DNA from: an uncultured Clostridia bacterium
GTDB taxonomy: Bacteria > Bacillota > Clostridia > Peptostreptococcales > Anaerovoracaceae
Length of the DNA: 51,463 bases
Assembly (NCBI GenBank): GCA_944388495.1
Contig: CALXIZ010000146.1
Span: forward strand, 1-51,463
Reading direction: 5' to 3'
Positions 1-8,941 of the stretch are shown here, in pieces. The notes beneath the pieces were generated by a model. That model searched no databases. It worked only from the letters and a program-made list of their open reading frames with translations, and had not been told where the DNA came from. A program made the translations under genes and the position numbers. The stretch's first letter is position 1. Each line of letters opens with the position of its first letter.

Positions 1-228
1 CAGGAATTCTTCATTTCCCTTTATTTTTTTCTGCTTAGCCACTTCGATGCCGAAGGCCTGCGCCGCTTCCTTGACCGGTGTGGGATGGATTTTTTTGCCG
101 CGTCCCCGCGCCTTATCCGGCTGTGTAACAGCCAGAACGATATGATACCCTGCTTCCGCCATTCTGCGAAGCGGCGGAACCGCAAATTCGGGCGTTCCCA
201 TATATATGATGCGGGCCTCACTGTTCAT
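1..228 (-). CDS. fmt: Methionyl-tRNA formyltransferase, N-terminal part (cut by window edge)
   Basis: Formylates the amino group of initiator Met-tRNA in the cytosol so that translation can start with formyl-methionine. Only the first 76 codons of a protein normally about 310 residues long are present; the frame is open to base 1. The N-terminus shows the family's Rossmann start, with MGTPEFAVPPL at residues 10-20 and TQPDKARGRG at about 35-44. The ATG follows the TAG of def with no gap, so the two genes are translationally coupled. Fmt adds the formyl group that deformylase later removes, and def-fmt pairs are classic. Identification is secure despite the truncation. Confidence 0.95.
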   Translation of the reverse strand, partial: MNSEARIIYMGTPEFAVPPLRRMAEAGYHIVLAVTQPDKARGRGKKIHPTPVKEAAQAFGIEVAKQKKIKGNEEFL

Positions 229-699
229 CTATTCCTCTCCTTCCCAGATTTCTGTCGCTTTGTCGATATAAAGAATTCCGTCAAGATGCTCTGTCTCATG
301 ACAGAACGCTCTGGCGAGCAGCTCGGTTCCCTCGTAGACGACCTCCTGTCCTTCTCTGTTGAGAGCTTTCAGTTTTACATAGTTCGGCCGCTGTACTTCT
401 CCCGATTTACCCGGAATGCTGAGGCATCCCTCCTGTCCGTCCTGCGTACCTTCCGTCTCGATGATTTCCGGATTGATCAGCTCCAGCAGCCCCTCTCCGA
501 TATCGATTACGACAATTCTGCGGAGGATGCCCACCTGGGGAGCCGCCAGCCCCACACCGCCGGAATCATACAGCGTTTCCGCCATATCGTCGAGAATCGT
601 ACATATTCTCTCATCTATCTTTTCCACAGGTCTGCTTTTCTTTCTGAGTATCTCAGCATCCATCGCATCATCCAGTTTCAGTATATTTCTCAGTGCCAT
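229..699 (-). CDS. def: Peptide deformylase
   Basis: Metalloenzyme that removes the formyl group from the N-terminal methionine of new proteins. The 156-residue product has all three family motifs: GVGLAAPQ (48-55), EGCLS with the metal-binding Cys92, and HETEH (134-138), which supplies two His ligands and the catalytic Glu. Start chosen at the ATG at 699 because AGGAGGAGC lies just upstream and the protein then begins MALRNI, as the family does. An in-frame ATG at 729 would overlap the priA stop as ATGA but adds ten atypical residues. It lies between priA and fmt in one operon. Confidence 0.96.
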   Translation of the reverse strand: MALRNILKLDDAMDAEILRKKSRPVEKIDERICTILDDMAETLYDSGGVGLAAPQVGILRRIVVIDIGEGLLELINPEIIETEGTQDGQEGCLSIPGKSGEVQRPNYVKLKALNREGQEVVYEGTELLARAFCHETEHLDGILYIDKATEIWEGEE

Positions 700-725
700 C
701 TTGCTCCTCCTGTTTTCTCTTTCTG

Positions 726-2750
726 TCATGTAAGGCTGTACGGATCCATTTCGATCAGCATCACCGCTTTTGCCGCGGGATTTTCGATCCGGCGCTGCCG
801 TATGTCAGAGATTATTTTAAGGTATTTCCGCTTTTTTTCCAACGGAGATTTTATGATAAAATGATAACGGTAATTTTCGTTCATCCTGCTCAGATAAGCG
901 GGCTGCGGAGAAAAAAGTTCTCCCCGCCCGGCAATCCCGGATTCCTTCACTTCCAGATAAGCCGCCTGTGCTTCACGGCGCGCGCAGCTCTCATCACTGT
1001 GATAAAATACCAGGCGGATGATGACCGTAAACGGCGGATAACCTCCCAGCTTCCGTATCATCAGTTCCTGCCGGTAAAAGCCTTCATAATCCCCCGACGC
1101 CGCACAGCGGATCGCAGCCTCCTGCGGAGAATATGTCTGGACGACGACCTCTCCGGCCTCCGAGCCCCGTCCCGCCCTGCCGGCAGCCTGAATGATCAGC
1201 TGAAACGTGCGCTCCGACGAACGGTAGTCGGGAATATTCAGCGTAACATCCGCAGAGATGACTCCCACGACACCCACATTCTGAAAATCGAGCCCCTTTG
1301 CTACGAGCTGCGTTCCCACGAGAATATCTGTTCTGCCTCTGCGGAAAGCTTCGAGAATCCTTTCCGTCTCTCCTTTTTTACGCGCGGTATCGAGATCCAG
1401 ACGCGCCACATTCCGTCCCGGAAAAGCGATCCTGGCCATCTCCTCCACTTTTTCCGTCCCGATTCCGAACCGGCGTATGTACGGACTTCCGCAGGAAGGA
1501 CAGACCTGCGGCACCTTTGCACGCCGTCCGCAGTAGTGACATTCCGCCATGCCGCTCGTCTGATGATACGTCATCGAAATGCCGCAGATTTCGCATCTGA
1601 GAACGAATCCGCAGCTCCTGCAGGACAGAAATGACGCATATCCTCTTCTGTTGAGAAACAGGATAACCTGTCTTCCCGCCTCCAGAGCTTTCAGGGATTT
1701 CCGGTACAGATCCGTACTGAAAATACTTCTGTTTCCTTTTCTCAGCTCCTCTCTCATATCCGCAATCTGTATGTGCGGAAGAGGCGTCTTATTATATCGT
1801 TCCGTCAGCCTGATCTCCCGGTACTGCCCCTGTGCCGCTCTGAAACGCGAGACGACAGACGGAGCAGCCGTTCCCAGTATGACCGCGGCTTCGGCGATCT
1901 TTCCTCTCGCCACCGCCGTCTCCACCGCATCATATTTCGGTGTCATGTCGGATTTATAGGATGACTCGTGTTCCTCATCCACGATAATCGCGCCGAGCCT
2001 CTCAAAAGGAGCGAAAACGCCCAGACGCGCCCCGATCAGCACATCCGCCTTTCCGCTGCGGACTCTCATCCACTGATCGTAACGCTGTCCCTTTGTCAGC
2101 CGGCTGTGAAGAACCGCCACTCTTTCCGCTCCGAAACGGCTGATAAAGCGGCTGATCGTCTGCGGAGCGAGTGAGATTTCAGGAACAAGCACGATAACCT
2201 GCCGGCCCTGTTTGAGTACCTCCTGCGCGGTCTGCAGGTAAATCTCCGTCTTTCCGCTGCTGGTGACACCGTTGAGCAGAAAGGTTTCATGTCGGCGCTC
2301 TCTCACACAGGGCAGAATCCCGGCCATAGCATCCTCCTGCTGGCGTGTCAGCCGGGGAGCGGAATCCGCCTCATCGGAAAATTCATCGCGCGGATCTTTC
2401 CTTTTTCTGCGTCCCGCGGACTCTGCCGGCGGAATCATACACTTTACCGCATCGATATAACGGCACAGATACGTCCGGCGCATCCAGAGACAAAGTTTGA
2501 TCAGATCCTCCGGCAGAGACATTTTTTCGTCTATCTCAGCCACTTTTTTTATCTTAGCGGGATCCGGATCCCCTTCTCCGTCCAGACTGTCCTGCACGGA
2601 AAAAACGTATGCGTTCTTCAGTCTGTTTCCTCTGCCGAAAGGCACGCGTACCTTTGCGCCTTTCCGTATCTCATCGCAGCTGCAGGCATAGGTATAGAAG
2701 GTATCCGTATGATTACTGGTATTATCCACAACCACTCTGACGTATTTCAC
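726..2750 (-). CDS. priA: Primosomal protein N' (replication restart helicase)
   Basis: Superfamily 2 DNA helicase that recognises stalled or broken forks and reloads the replicative helicase. The 674-residue protein has an N-terminal DNA-binding region, Walker A GVTSSGKT (161-168), DEEH box (258-261) and a cysteine-rich zinc-binding insert at about 375-425 with four CxxC pairs. It is somewhat short for PriA; the spacer between the N-terminal domain and the helicase core is reduced. It starts at GTG (2750), overlapping the queH stop as GTGA, with a GGGGA ribosome site. It is followed by def and fmt, a common Firmicutes order. Confidence 0.96.
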   Translation of the reverse strand: MKYVRVVVDNTSNHTDTFYTYACSCDEIRKGAKVRVPFGRGNRLKNAYVFSVQDSLDGEGDPDPAKIKKVAEIDEKMSLPEDLIKLCLWMRRTYLCRYIDAVKCMIPPAESAGRRKRKDPRDEFSDEADSAPRLTRQQEDAMAGILPCVRERRHETFLLNGVTSSGKTEIYLQTAQEVLKQGRQVIVLVPEISLAPQTISRFISRFGAERVAVLHSRLTKGQRYDQWMRVRSGKADVLIGARLGVFAPFERLGAIIVDEEHESSYKSDMTPKYDAVETAVARGKIAEAAVILGTAAPSVVSRFRAAQGQYREIRLTERYNKTPLPHIQIADMREELRKGNRSIFSTDLYRKSLKALEAGRQVILFLNRRGYASFLSCRSCGFVLRCEICGISMTYHQTSGMAECHYCGRRAKVPQVCPSCGSPYIRRFGIGTEKVEEMARIAFPGRNVARLDLDTARKKGETERILEAFRRGRTDILVGTQLVAKGLDFQNVGVVGVISADVTLNIPDYRSSERTFQLIIQAAGRAGRGSEAGEVVVQTYSPQEAAIRCAASGDYEGFYRQELMIRKLGGYPPFTVIIRLVFYHSDESCARREAQAAYLEVKESGIAGRGELFSPQPAYLSRMNENYRYHFIIKSPLEKKRKYLKIISDIRQRRIENPAAKAVMLIEMDPYSLT

Positions 2751-3400
2751 ACTTCTTCCCCCGTCCCGCTCTCCGGACGGCGGGAAAAAACACAGCCGCA
2801 GTAATTCTGCCGGTAGATGCCGTATTCTTTCGACAGCTCCACCGACCTTCTGAATCCGTCCTTTTTCTTGAAGCTCTCATCGAGAAAGGCCGGAGTTACA
2901 TTTTTTTCCAGATCGTAGCCGGCTGCATTGATCCGTGCGGTATTTTTATGCGGGCTGACTGAAAGTGTCGTCGCAAATTCATCAAATCCGCCCTCTTCCG
3001 CTTCCAGCGCAGTTTTCTCCAGGCGAAGCCTGAAACAGATGTCACACCTGCTCCCGTTTTCCGGCTCCTGCTCATATCCGCGGACCGCTCCGAAAAAAAC
3101 GGCCGGATCATAAGGTCCTTCCGCGAGCCGTATCCTGTCATTCTCCGGTCTCGTCCGGTTGAATTTTTCCACAGCCTCACGCTGTGCCTGCAGTCTTTTT
3201 CTGTATTCTTCCCTGTCCGTAATATTCGGGTTGTAAAAATAAAGCGTCACCTGATACCGGTCGGCCAGCCTCTCCATCACTGCCGTGCTGCACGGGCCGC
3301 AGCAGCTGTGCAGCAGAATCGAAGGCTTCGCACCGTCAGGCGCGTCCTTTTTTCCTTCCGGATTCACCTGTGTGTGTACCGGATCCGAAAAGTCTGTCAT
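2747..3400 (-). CDS. queH: Epoxyqueuosine reductase QueH
   Basis: Catalyses the last step of queuosine synthesis, reducing epoxyqueuosine to queuosine in tRNA; it is the non-cobalamin alternative to QueG. The 217-residue protein shows the DUF208/QueH signature: adjacent cysteines CCGPC (33-37), YFYNPNI (54-60), C119/C122 and a C-terminal YCGC (200-203). These cysteines bind iron-sulfur and iron in characterised members. The ATG at 3400 follows AAGGGGAT. First gene of queH-priA-def-fmt, with a promoter and a structured leader upstream. No other queuosine gene is in the window. Confidence 0.93.
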   Translation of the reverse strand: MTDFSDPVHTQVNPEGKKDAPDGAKPSILLHSCCGPCSTAVMERLADRYQVTLYFYNPNITDREEYRKRLQAQREAVEKFNRTRPENDRIRLAEGPYDPAVFFGAVRGYEQEPENGSRCDICFRLRLEKTALEAEEGGFDEFATTLSVSPHKNTARINAAGYDLEKNVTPAFLDESFKKKDGFRRSVELSKEYGIYRQNYCGCVFSRRPESGTGEEV

Positions 3401-3411
3401 ATTATCCCCTT

Positions 3412-3512
3412 TTTCTTTCTGCGAATTTCTGTATAATATACGGGAAAACCCTGTCCCCCGTACAGCATTCTGTTCCGGTCTCCGGTCCGAGATGCCGGCA
3501 GGCCGCCTGAAC
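3412..3512 (-). other. Structured leader of the queH operon
   Basis: About 110 nt lie between the predicted start of transcription (about 3512) and the queH ATG. Read on the minus strand, CTGTTC and GAACAG bracket a GC-rich block, and a second hairpin pairs TACGGG with CCCGTA, flanked by CTGTA/TACAG. I looked for the preQ1-I riboswitch pattern and did not find it. The role is unknown; it could be an attenuator or simply a stable leader. Confidence 0.35.
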
Positions 3513-3518
3513 AGATGC

Positions 3519-3547
3519 ATTATATCATAAATGCCGGACGCTGTGAA
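3519..3547 (-). promoter_or_regulatory. Promoter for queH-priA-def-fmt
   Basis: On the minus strand TTCACA (3547-3542), a 17-base spacer and TATAAT (3524-3519), with TGA before the -10 giving an extended -10. It lies in the divergent gap between queH and the radical SAM gene; part of it may also serve the plus side. Confidence 0.6.
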
Positions 3548-3628
3548 ACCGCGTACTCCCGGCCTTCCGCAGTCTGTAAGAAAAACGGGGACAGGAAAAA
3601 TCCGCACGATTCAGAAAGGAAAAGGAAA

Positions 3629-4693
3629 ATGTTTGAAAATGGTCTGCGCTACAACGGCATCGGTCCCTGGCTGAAAGATTTCTTCGGTCAGAGAACGGTC
3701 AAAATTTCGGTAGACGGCGGATTTACCTGCCCGAACCGCGACGGAACGCTGGGATACGGCGGCTGTATTTTCTGTTCGGAACTCGGATCCGGCGACTTTT
3801 CCGGCACGCGGATTCTTTCGCCTGCCGCCTCCTTTTCGCCGGAGAACAGACGGCCTGCACAGCCTCCCGCCGGTCCGCTGACCGGCATCTCACCATCCCC
3901 GCGTGCTTTTTCCCTGAGGCCTGTTCCTCCGATCAGACAGCAGATCGATGCACAGATCGAAGCGCTGAGGAAAAAGTGGCATGATTTCCGGTGTATCATA
4001 TATTTTCAGAATTTTACGAATACCTATGCGCCTGTTTCCGTCCTGAAGAAAAAATATGAAGAGGCTCTTCTTCATCCCATGTGCTGCGGTCTCGCCATAG
4101 CCACACGCCCGGATTGCCTTGACGACGAAATCGTCTCTTATCTTTCAGAACTGAACAGCAGAACATTTCTCTGGGTCGAACTGGGCCTGCAGACTTCAAA
4201 CGAAAAAACGGCGCGATATATCCGCCGCGGATATCCGCTTCAGACATATGATGACGCCGTATCCCGCCTCTCTGATGAAAAAATCCGTGTCGTCACACAT
4301 CTGATCGCCGGACTTCCCGGTGAGACGGGAGAGGATTTCATACAGAGCGCCGTGCATGCCTCGTCAGGAAAGATATTCGGCCTCAAGCTTCAGCTGCTTC
4401 ATATCATGAAGAATACAGATCTCGCAGAGCAGTGGCTGTCAGAGACGAAAAATCCCGCGGATAAACATCCTTTTCCGCTCTGCCCTCTGACAAAAGAAGA
4501 ATATATCTGCCGGATCGCCGACGCGCTGGAACGGATCCCGGAAAATATCACCATTCACCGTCTGACGGGAGACGCTCCGCGTCCGCTCCTTCTCGCCCCG
4601 CGCTGGAGTCTCGACAAACGTTCCGTTCTCAACGGCATCAATCAGGAGCTGAAACGCCGCGGATCATATCAGGGAGTTTTATTTCATGCCTGA
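3629..4693 (+). CDS. Radical SAM protein, TIGR01212/YhcC family
   Basis: Radical SAM enzyme of unknown reaction. The cluster cysteines are C34, C46 and C49 in CPNRDGT-GYGGCIFC, the spacing that defines the TIGR01212 (YhcC) family rather than the usual CxxxCxxC. Length is 354 residues, longer than the roughly 310 usual in the family. The excess is a Pro/Ser-rich insertion at about 55-98, just after the cluster loop, where relatives pass straight to the SIREQ-like helix. ATG at 3629 is preceded by AGAAAGGAAAAGG. Divergent from queH; the neighbouring acetyltransferase has its own promoter. Physiological role not known. Confidence 0.88.
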   Translation: MFENGLRYNGIGPWLKDFFGQRTVKISVDGGFTCPNRDGTLGYGGCIFCSELGSGDFSGTRILSPAASFSPENRRPAQPPAGPLTGISPSPRAFSLRPVPPIRQQIDAQIEALRKKWHDFRCIIYFQNFTNTYAPVSVLKKKYEEALLHPMCCGLAIATRPDCLDDEIVSYLSELNSRTFLWVELGLQTSNEKTARYIRRGYPLQTYDDAVSRLSDEKIRVVTHLIAGLPGETGEDFIQSAVHASSGKIFGLKLQLLHIMKNTDLAEQWLSETKNPADKHPFPLCPLTKEEYICRIADALERIPENITIHRLTGDAPRPLLLAPRWSLDKRSVLNGINQELKRRGSYQGVLFHA

Positions 4694-4723
4694 TAAGCAT
4701 GAATTTTTATCTTACACAGGTAT

Positions 4724-4752
4724 TTGCCTGATGAAAGGAATCCCTCTATAAT
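4724..4752 (+). promoter_or_regulatory. Promoter for the O-acetyltransferase gene
   Basis: TTGCCT, 17-base spacer, TATAAT (4747-4752) in the gap after the radical SAM gene. Transcription would start near 4759, about 70 nt before the ATG. Confidence 0.65.
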
Positions 4753-4829
4753 TTTAACAGATTCTGAAGCGGATCATTCCGAAAATCATATTTCAGAAAA
4801 AAGAAAAACAGAAGGGACAGATCAGACGA

Positions 4830-5420
4830 ATGAGAAAAGATACAGACGAAAAAGAACTCCTGGAATATCTGGAACATCTGAACCGCGGTGAAACGGTAAC
4901 CGGCGGTTCTCCTCTGCACGAAAAAATGTGCAGATACGGCATGGATGCCGTGCGGATCACATCCGAACTCAATTCCTCTTATCACACTCCCGAGGAAATC
5001 AGAAGCCTGATGTCCGAGCTGACAGGAAAGCCGGTAGACGAAACATTCCGCATGCACCCTCCTTTTTACTCGGATTTCGGAAAAAATATCACTCTCGGAA
5101 AAAATGTTTTCATCAATTTCTGCTGCTGTTTTCAGGATCAGGGAGGTATTACAGTCGGAGACGGGGCTCTGATCGGCCACAATGTCGTTCTCGCCACGCT
5201 AAATCACGATCTCAGTCCGGAAAACAGAGCCTCGATGATACCGGAACCGATCGTCATCGGCAAAAACGTCTGGATCGGCGCCAATGCCACGGTTCTGCCG
5301 GGAGTTACGATCGGAGACGGGGCCGTCGTCGCCGCCGGAGCCGTCGTAATCGGCGATGTGGCGCCGAATACCGTCGTCGCCGGAGTCCCGGCTCAGGTGA
5401 TAAAAAAAATCGAAGCCTGA
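4830..5420 (+). CDS. Sugar O-acetyltransferase, maltose/galactoside acetyltransferase type
   Basis: Transfers acetyl from acetyl-CoA to a sugar hydroxyl. The 196-residue protein has the Mac N-terminal helical domain (to about 60) followed by a left-handed parallel beta-helix of hexapeptide repeats, seen as IGKNVWIGANATVLPGV and IGDGAVVAAGAVV, and ends VVAGVPAQVIKKI as in Maa/LacA/NodL. The expected catalytic His lies in the LATLNHDL segment. Substrate cannot be told from sequence. The ribosome site is weak (AAGGGA, 12 nt from the ATG). Own promoter and a terminator-like hairpin make it a single-gene unit. Confidence 0.9.
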   Translation: MRKDTDEKELLEYLEHLNRGETVTGGSPLHEKMCRYGMDAVRITSELNSSYHTPEEIRSLMSELTGKPVDETFRMHPPFYSDFGKNITLGKNVFINFCCCFQDQGGITVGDGALIGHNVVLATLNHDLSPENRASMIPEPIVIGKNVWIGANATVLPGVTIGDGAVVAAGAVVIGDVAPNTVVAGVPAQVIKKIEA

Positions 5421-5428
5421 TTTTTTCT

Positions 5429-5459
5429 TCCGCCGGATTCCGGACGGATATTCCTTTTT
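5429..5459 (+). terminator. Terminator-like hairpin after the acetyltransferase
   Basis: TCCG-CCGG pairs with CCGG-CGGA across an ATT loop, with one bulged A, followed by TATTCCTTTTT. Directly after the acetyltransferase stop. Confidence 0.5.
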
Positions 5460-5485
5460 CAGCCGGGCTTTTACATTTGCTTTTC

Positions 5486-5519
5486 CGCCGGACCGTCGGG
5501 CGCAGAATCCGGTCCGGCG
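5486..5519. repeat. Inverted repeat between convergent genes
   Basis: CGCCGGACC and GGTCCGGCG form a perfect 9-bp stem around 16 bases, between the ends of the acetyltransferase and tdk. There is no T-run on either side, so if it ends transcription it is not a standard intrinsic terminator. Confidence 0.4.
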
Positions 5520-5531
5520 ATATATTCTCCG

Positions 5532-6116
5532 CTATTTTTCTCCGTCGAGCCGCCCGTCATTGTAATGTTTCCTGCAGAGAGAAACATACATGTCATTGCC
5601 TCCGATCTCGATCTGTTCTCCGGTCTTCACAAATTTTCCCCCGACGACTTTCGCCACCATGGTCGCCTTTCTTCCGCACCAGCAGATCGTCTTTATCTCT
5701 TCAATCTTGTCGGCATAGACGAGAAGATAATAGGAACCTTCAAAAAGTTCATTTTTAAAATCATTTTTCAGCCCGTAACACATGACGGGGCACTCGCAGC
5801 TGTCCACGATTTCCACCAGCTCCTGCACATGATGTTTTTTCAGAAACTGAGCCTCATCGACGAGTACGCAGGCGATTTCCTTTTCTCTCGCCGCTTCCAT
5901 ATAGATCTCCAGAATATTCGTATCGTCAAAAACAGGAATCGCCGGGCGTGACAGACCGATCCTGGAGCGTACCACACCGGTTCCGAATCTGTCATCCAGT
6001 CCGGAGGTCAGCACGAGGACATTTTTTCCCCTCTCTTCATAATTATACGCCACCTTGATCAGTTCGATACTCTTGCCCGCGTTCATCGTACTGTACCGGA
6101 AAAATAACTGTGCCAT
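5532..6116 (-). CDS. tdk: Thymidine kinase (type II)
   Basis: Phosphorylates thymidine to dTMP in the pyrimidine salvage pathway. The 194-residue protein has the P-loop STMNAGKS (9-16), the DEAQF box (87-91) and a zinc ribbon with C145, C147, C181 and H184, all characteristic of the bacterial tetrameric type. ATG at 6116 follows AAGGAGGAGACA. The upstream decarboxylase ends 22 bases before it, so the two are probably co-transcribed although their functions are unrelated. Confidence 0.96.
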   Translation of the reverse strand: MAQLFFRYSTMNAGKSIELIKVAYNYEERGKNVLVLTSGLDDRFGTGVVRSRIGLSRPAIPVFDDTNILEIYMEAAREKEIACVLVDEAQFLKKHHVQELVEIVDSCECPVMCYGLKNDFKNELFEGSYYLLVYADKIEEIKTICWCGRKATMVAKVVGGKFVKTGEQIEIGGNDMYVSLCRKHYNDGRLDGEK

Positions 6117-6138
6117 TGTCTCCTCCTTAAAAAATTTA

Positions 6139-7758
6139 TCAGAAGAACATCCCGAAAAGTGCAGTGCTGCTCCGTTCCACCACCGCATGAAGAAAAAAGG
6201 TTCCGCCTTCGCGCAGGATACCGTGAATATGGCATCCGTCCCGCAGAGAAGAGATCAGATAATCACGGATTTCACCGCTAATCACTTCTCCCGGATAAAG
6301 AACAGGTATGCCGGGAGGATACAGTGCCACAGAGCGGGCTGAGATTCTCCCCGAAGCCTCTTCGAGAGCAACTCTTTCCGTCGGTGAAAAATAGGCCTGC
6401 CTCGGAGAAAGAGCTCCTTCATGGCGCAGGGAAATATAGGAATTCAGCCGTCTGCGCAGCGCCTGTCCATACTCCGTCTGTTTCGGCATTCCGTCTGTTT
6501 CATACTGCGGCTCTGCGCACGTATCGCCGCACTTTTGCCTCTCCTGTGCCTTCCGTTCAGTCTTTCGCGAAAAATCCTGCAGAGCCGCTGAGAGAGCCTC
6601 ACAGTCACTTTTCTGCGTTCCGCTTCCCGTAACTGCAATCACATACAGATCATCCGCAAATTCCGCATCGATTCCATATCGCTCCGACAGAATTTCATAC
6701 AGAGCATGTCCCGTTACCCCGAGTTCTTCCGCCGAAATCAGCAGCCGGCAGCCTTCGATCTCCCGGCACTCACCGTCCGCATCACGATATTTTGTCACAC
6801 ACCGCATTCCCCGGATTTTTCCGATCTGCTCCGCCGTCTGTGCCGTCAGCTCTCTGATCCGCGGCCAGATTTCTCTTCCGCGAAGGGCTGTCTCGCACCG
6901 TACGGCATCGAGAGAGGCCATGAGCAGATAAGAGGGACTCGTACTGTTCATAAAACTTATGAGAGAACGCAGCCTGCTCCGGTCTATCAGATCTCCCTTC
7001 ACGTGGAGCATCGAACTCTGTGTCAGACTGCCGAGCATCTTATGGGTGCTCTGAACCGAAATATCGCATCCTGCTTCCAGAGCCCCGTAAAATCCGGGCT
7101 GAGCGGAAAAATACATCTGTGCGCCGTGTGCCTCATCGGCAATGACAGCCGTCCGGAAGGAATGACACAGCTCCGTGATCTCCTTCAGTCTGCTGCACGT
7201 TCCGTAATAAGAGGGATGCGGGATCACAAGGGCACGCGCCTGCGGGCATTCCTGCAGAGCGCGGCGTACCGATTCTGTCGTGATTCCCGAAGGAATCCCC
7301 TGTCTTTCATCGAAGGTTTCTTTTATATAAACAGGACTGGCTCCTCCCAGAATCAGTCCGCGGATCACCGACTCATGGCAGCCCCGGCAGACGAGAACAG
7401 GAGCTCCCCCGGAGGCGGCAGCTGCTACCGCCGCCATAATTCCCGATGTCGTTCCGTTGACCAGAAAAAAGGTCTCGTCCGCTCCGAAAAGATCCGCGGC
7501 CAGATGCTGTGCATCCTGTATGATTCCATGAGGATGATGCAGATCGTCAAAGCCGTCGATCTCCGTGAGATCAGCTTTCAGCATCCCGGACGGAAACAGA
7601 CCCGAAATCCCGCCGTATTCCGGAAAGATGGAATTTCCCTTATGCCCGGGAACATGAAAAGAAATCCTGTTCTGTTTTTCATATTCCGCAATACGTTCCG
7701 CCAGAGGCATTCTTTCCTGTCTTTCTGTCTTTCCTTCTTCTTTTCCCTGTTTTTTCAT
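6139..7758 (-). CDS. Orn/Lys/Arg decarboxylase family protein (PLP)
   Basis: Fold-type I PLP enzyme that decarboxylates lysine, arginine or ornithine to cadaverine, agmatine or putrescine. Shows HVPGHKG (35-41), [10 protein letters not shown] (208-217) and STHK with the PLP lysine at 240. The N-terminal wing domain of the large enterobacterial decarboxylases is absent, as in Bacillus YaaO/SpeA-type enzymes. A polar linker at about 415-450 precedes the C-terminal domain. Start uncertain: ATG 7758 has a weak ribosome site, and ATG 7710 (MPLAERI) is preceded by AGGAAAGA. Substrate cannot be assigned from sequence alone. It follows the terminator of a tRNA operon; no clear promoter of its own was seen. 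Confidence 0.9.
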   Translation of the reverse strand: MKKQGKEEGKTERQERMPLAERIAEYEKQNRISFHVPGHKGNSIFPEYGGISGLFPSGMLKADLTEIDGFDDLHHPHGIIQDAQHLAADLFGADETFFLVNGTTSGIMAAVAAAASGGAPVLVCRGCHESVIRGLILGGASPVYIKETFDERQGIPSGITTESVRRALQECPQARALVIPHPSYYGTCSRLKEITELCHSFRTAVIADEAHGAQMYFSAQPGFYGALEAGCDISVQSTHKMLGSLTQSSMLHVKGDLIDRSRLRSLISFMNSTSPSYLLMASLDAVRCETALRGREIWPRIRELTAQTAEQIGKIRGMRCVTKYRDADGECREIEGCRLLISAEELGVTGHALYEILSERYGIDAEFADDLYVIAVTGSGTQKSDCEALSAALQDFSRKTERKAQERQKCGDTCAEPQYETDGMPKQTEYGQALRRRLNSYISLRHEGALSPRQAYFSPTERVALEEASGRISARSVALYPPGIPVLYPGEVISGEIRDYLISSLRDGCHIHGILREGGTFFLHAVVERSSTALFGMFF

Positions 7759-7801
7759 ATTCCGTCTTTCTGTACATAAAAACTCTGTTTCTTTCCTGCA
7801 C

Positions 7802-7835
7802 AAAAAACCGCCTGTAGTAATACAGGCGGTTTTTT
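7802..7835 (-). terminator. Terminator of tRNA operon 1
   Basis: Perfect stem of 9 bp plus A/T pairs: ACCGCCTGTA with TACAGGCGGT around a GTAA loop, flanked by A6 and T6, so it can work on both strands. It begins two bases beyond the CCA end of the last tRNA. Confidence 0.9.
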
Positions 7836-7837
7836 TC

Positions 7838-7913
7838 TGGTGCCCAGACTCGGAATCGAACCAAGGACACGGGGATTTTCAGTCCCCTGCTCTACCTACT
7901 GAGCTATCTGGGC
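7838..7913 (-). tRNA. tRNA-Phe (GAA), copy 1
   Basis: 76-nt cloverleaf with anticodon GAA in loop CTGAAAA, GGTTCGATTCC T-arm, acceptor GCCCAGA/TCTGGGC and encoded CCA. Identical to the copy at 8361-8436. Last gene of tRNA operon 1. Confidence 0.97.
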
Positions 7914-7917
7914 AAAA

Positions 7918-7992
7918 TGGAGCGGAAGACGAGATTCGAACTCGCGACCCTCGCCTTGGCAAGGCGATGCTCTACCCCTGAGCCACTTCCGC
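7918..7992 (-). tRNA. tRNA-Gly (GCC), copy 1
   Basis: 75-nt cloverleaf with anticodon GCC in loop TTGCCAA, acceptor GCGGAAG/CTTCCGC and encoded CCA. Identical to the gene at 11509-11583, with the identity running a few bases into both flanks. Confidence 0.97.
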
Positions 7993-8015
7993 ATAAAACT
8001 TTTTATTTTTTAAAA

Positions 8016-8092
8016 TGGCGATCCGGAACGGGCTCGAACCGTCGACCTCCAGCGTGACAGGCTGGCATTCTAACCAACTGAACTACCGGACC
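8016..8092 (-). tRNA. tRNA-Asp (GTC)
   Basis: 77-nt cloverleaf, anticodon GTC in loop CTGTCAC, acceptor GGTCCGG/CCGGATC with one G-U pair, discriminator G (as expected for Asp) and encoded CCA. Confidence 0.97.
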
Positions 8093-8149
8093 GCATTTTA
8101 ACTCTGAAACAATCCGCCGCCGTCCGGTATCTGTACCGGTGACGGGCAT

Positions 8150-8179
8150 AAAAAAATTCTTCAGGAAATCTCCTGAGAA
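8150..8179 (-). terminator. Terminator-like hairpin inside tRNA operon 1
   Basis: On the minus strand TTCTCAGG pairs with CCTGAAGAA around AGATTT, followed by seven T. It lies between tRNA-Val and tRNA-Asp. A second inverted repeat, CCGGTA-TCTG-TACCGG (8124-8139), follows. No clear promoter for the Asp-Gly-Phe genes was seen, so read-through is presumed. Confidence 0.6.
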
Positions 8180-8225
8180 TTTTCCGGAAACCCGAATCGG
8201 CTTAAACGTGCTGTCTCAGAAATCA

Positions 8226-8301
8226 TGGTGGGCGTTATAGGGATCGAACCTATGACATCCTGCTTGTAAGGCAGACGCTCTCCCAGCTGAGCTAAACGCC
8301 C
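8226..8301 (-). tRNA. tRNA-Val (TAC)
   Basis: 76-nt cloverleaf, anticodon TAC in loop CTTACAA, acceptor GGGCGTT/AACGCCC, discriminator A, encoded CCA. Confidence 0.97.
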
Positions 8302-8360
8302 ATGATCCATCTATTAAACTTAACCTTCTCCTCCGCAGCTCTCTTCTCCTGTCGGATCGG

Positions 8361-8436
8361 TGGTGCCCAGACTCGGAATCGAACCAAGGACACGGGGATT
8401 TTCAGTCCCCTGCTCTACCTACTGAGCTATCTGGGC
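8361..8436 (-). tRNA. tRNA-Phe (GAA), copy 2
   Basis: Identical over 76 nt to the gene at 7838-7913, including CCA. Flanking sequence differs. Confidence 0.97.
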
Positions 8437-8443
8437 ACATCTT

Positions 8444-8520
8444 TGGTGGGCCATCAGGGACTTGAACCCCGGACCTGCCGGTTATGAGCCGGATGCTCTG
8501 ACCAACTGAGCTAATGGCCC
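8444..8520 (-). tRNA. tRNA-Met (CAT), elongator type
   Basis: 77-nt cloverleaf with anticodon CAT in loop CTCATAA, acceptor GGGCCAT/ATGGCCC, GTTCAAGTCC T-arm and encoded CCA. Its paired first acceptor base pair excludes the initiator. A CAT anticodon can also mark tRNA-Ile2 (lysidine-modified); elongator Met is the better guess but is not proven. Confidence 0.85.
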
Positions 8521-8529
8521 CGGATGAGA

Positions 8530-8606
8530 TGGTCGGGGTGGCAGGATTTGAACCCGCGACCCACTGGTCCCAAACCAGTTGCGCTACCAAACTGCGCTAC
8601 ACCCCG
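8530..8606 (-). tRNA. tRNA-Pro (TGG)
   Basis: 77-nt cloverleaf, anticodon TGG in loop TTTGGGA, acceptor CGGGGTG/CACCCCG, encoded CCA. First gene of tRNA operon 1, 29 bases downstream of a strong promoter. Confidence 0.97.
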
Positions 8607-8634
8607 ATGCATTTTTAACGCGTCAACGTTAATT

Positions 8635-8663
8635 ATTTTAGCACTTAGCTTTCATTCTGTCAA
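8635..8663 (-). promoter_or_regulatory. Proximal promoter of tRNA operon 1
   Basis: TTGACA (8663-8658), 17-base spacer, TAAAAT (8640-8635). The predicted start of transcription is about 20 nt before tRNA-Pro. Confidence 0.9.
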
Positions 8664-8743
8664 GACTAAATTTACTTTTTTTTAATCTTTTTTCTTCCGA
8701 CATAATCCTGAAAGCAATCACAACTTCCCGACGCCGCTCTGCT

Positions 8744-8772
8744 ATTATACGATACAATTACCTAAATTGCAA
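8744..8772 (-). promoter_or_regulatory. Distal promoter of tRNA operon 1
   Basis: TTGCAA (8772-8767), 17-base spacer, TATAAT (8749-8744), about 110 bases upstream of the proximal promoter. Tandem promoters are usual for stable-RNA operons. Confidence 0.75.
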
Positions 8773-8915
8773 CAGGATTTTACACTTTTTTTCATATCAG
8801 GAATTTTTTCTGAAAATCAACTCTTTCATTAAAAAAATTCATGATAATATCCCGTCTCTGCGTTTTCTTACGAGAAGGTATCCTGCACACATCATACGGA
8901 AGAATTTCACAGAAA

Positions 8916-8941
8916 GACCGGTGCGAAACATCGCACCGGTC
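8916..8941 (-). terminator. Hairpin downstream of the 100-residue protein gene
   Basis: Perfect 11-bp stem GACCGGTGCGA / TCGCACCGGTC with a four-base loop. On the minus strand it is followed by only a short T-run (TTTCTG), so termination is likely but not textbook. Confidence 0.6.

Noticed and set aside
3400..3518. preQ1 riboswitch before queH
   Set aside because: The preQ1-I core (C-rich loop followed by the A-rich tail) was not found; kept only as a structured leader.
8444..8520. tRNA-Ile2 instead of tRNA-Met
   Set aside because: The anticodon is CAT in both; nothing in the sequence clearly favours Ile2, so Met was kept with lower confidence.
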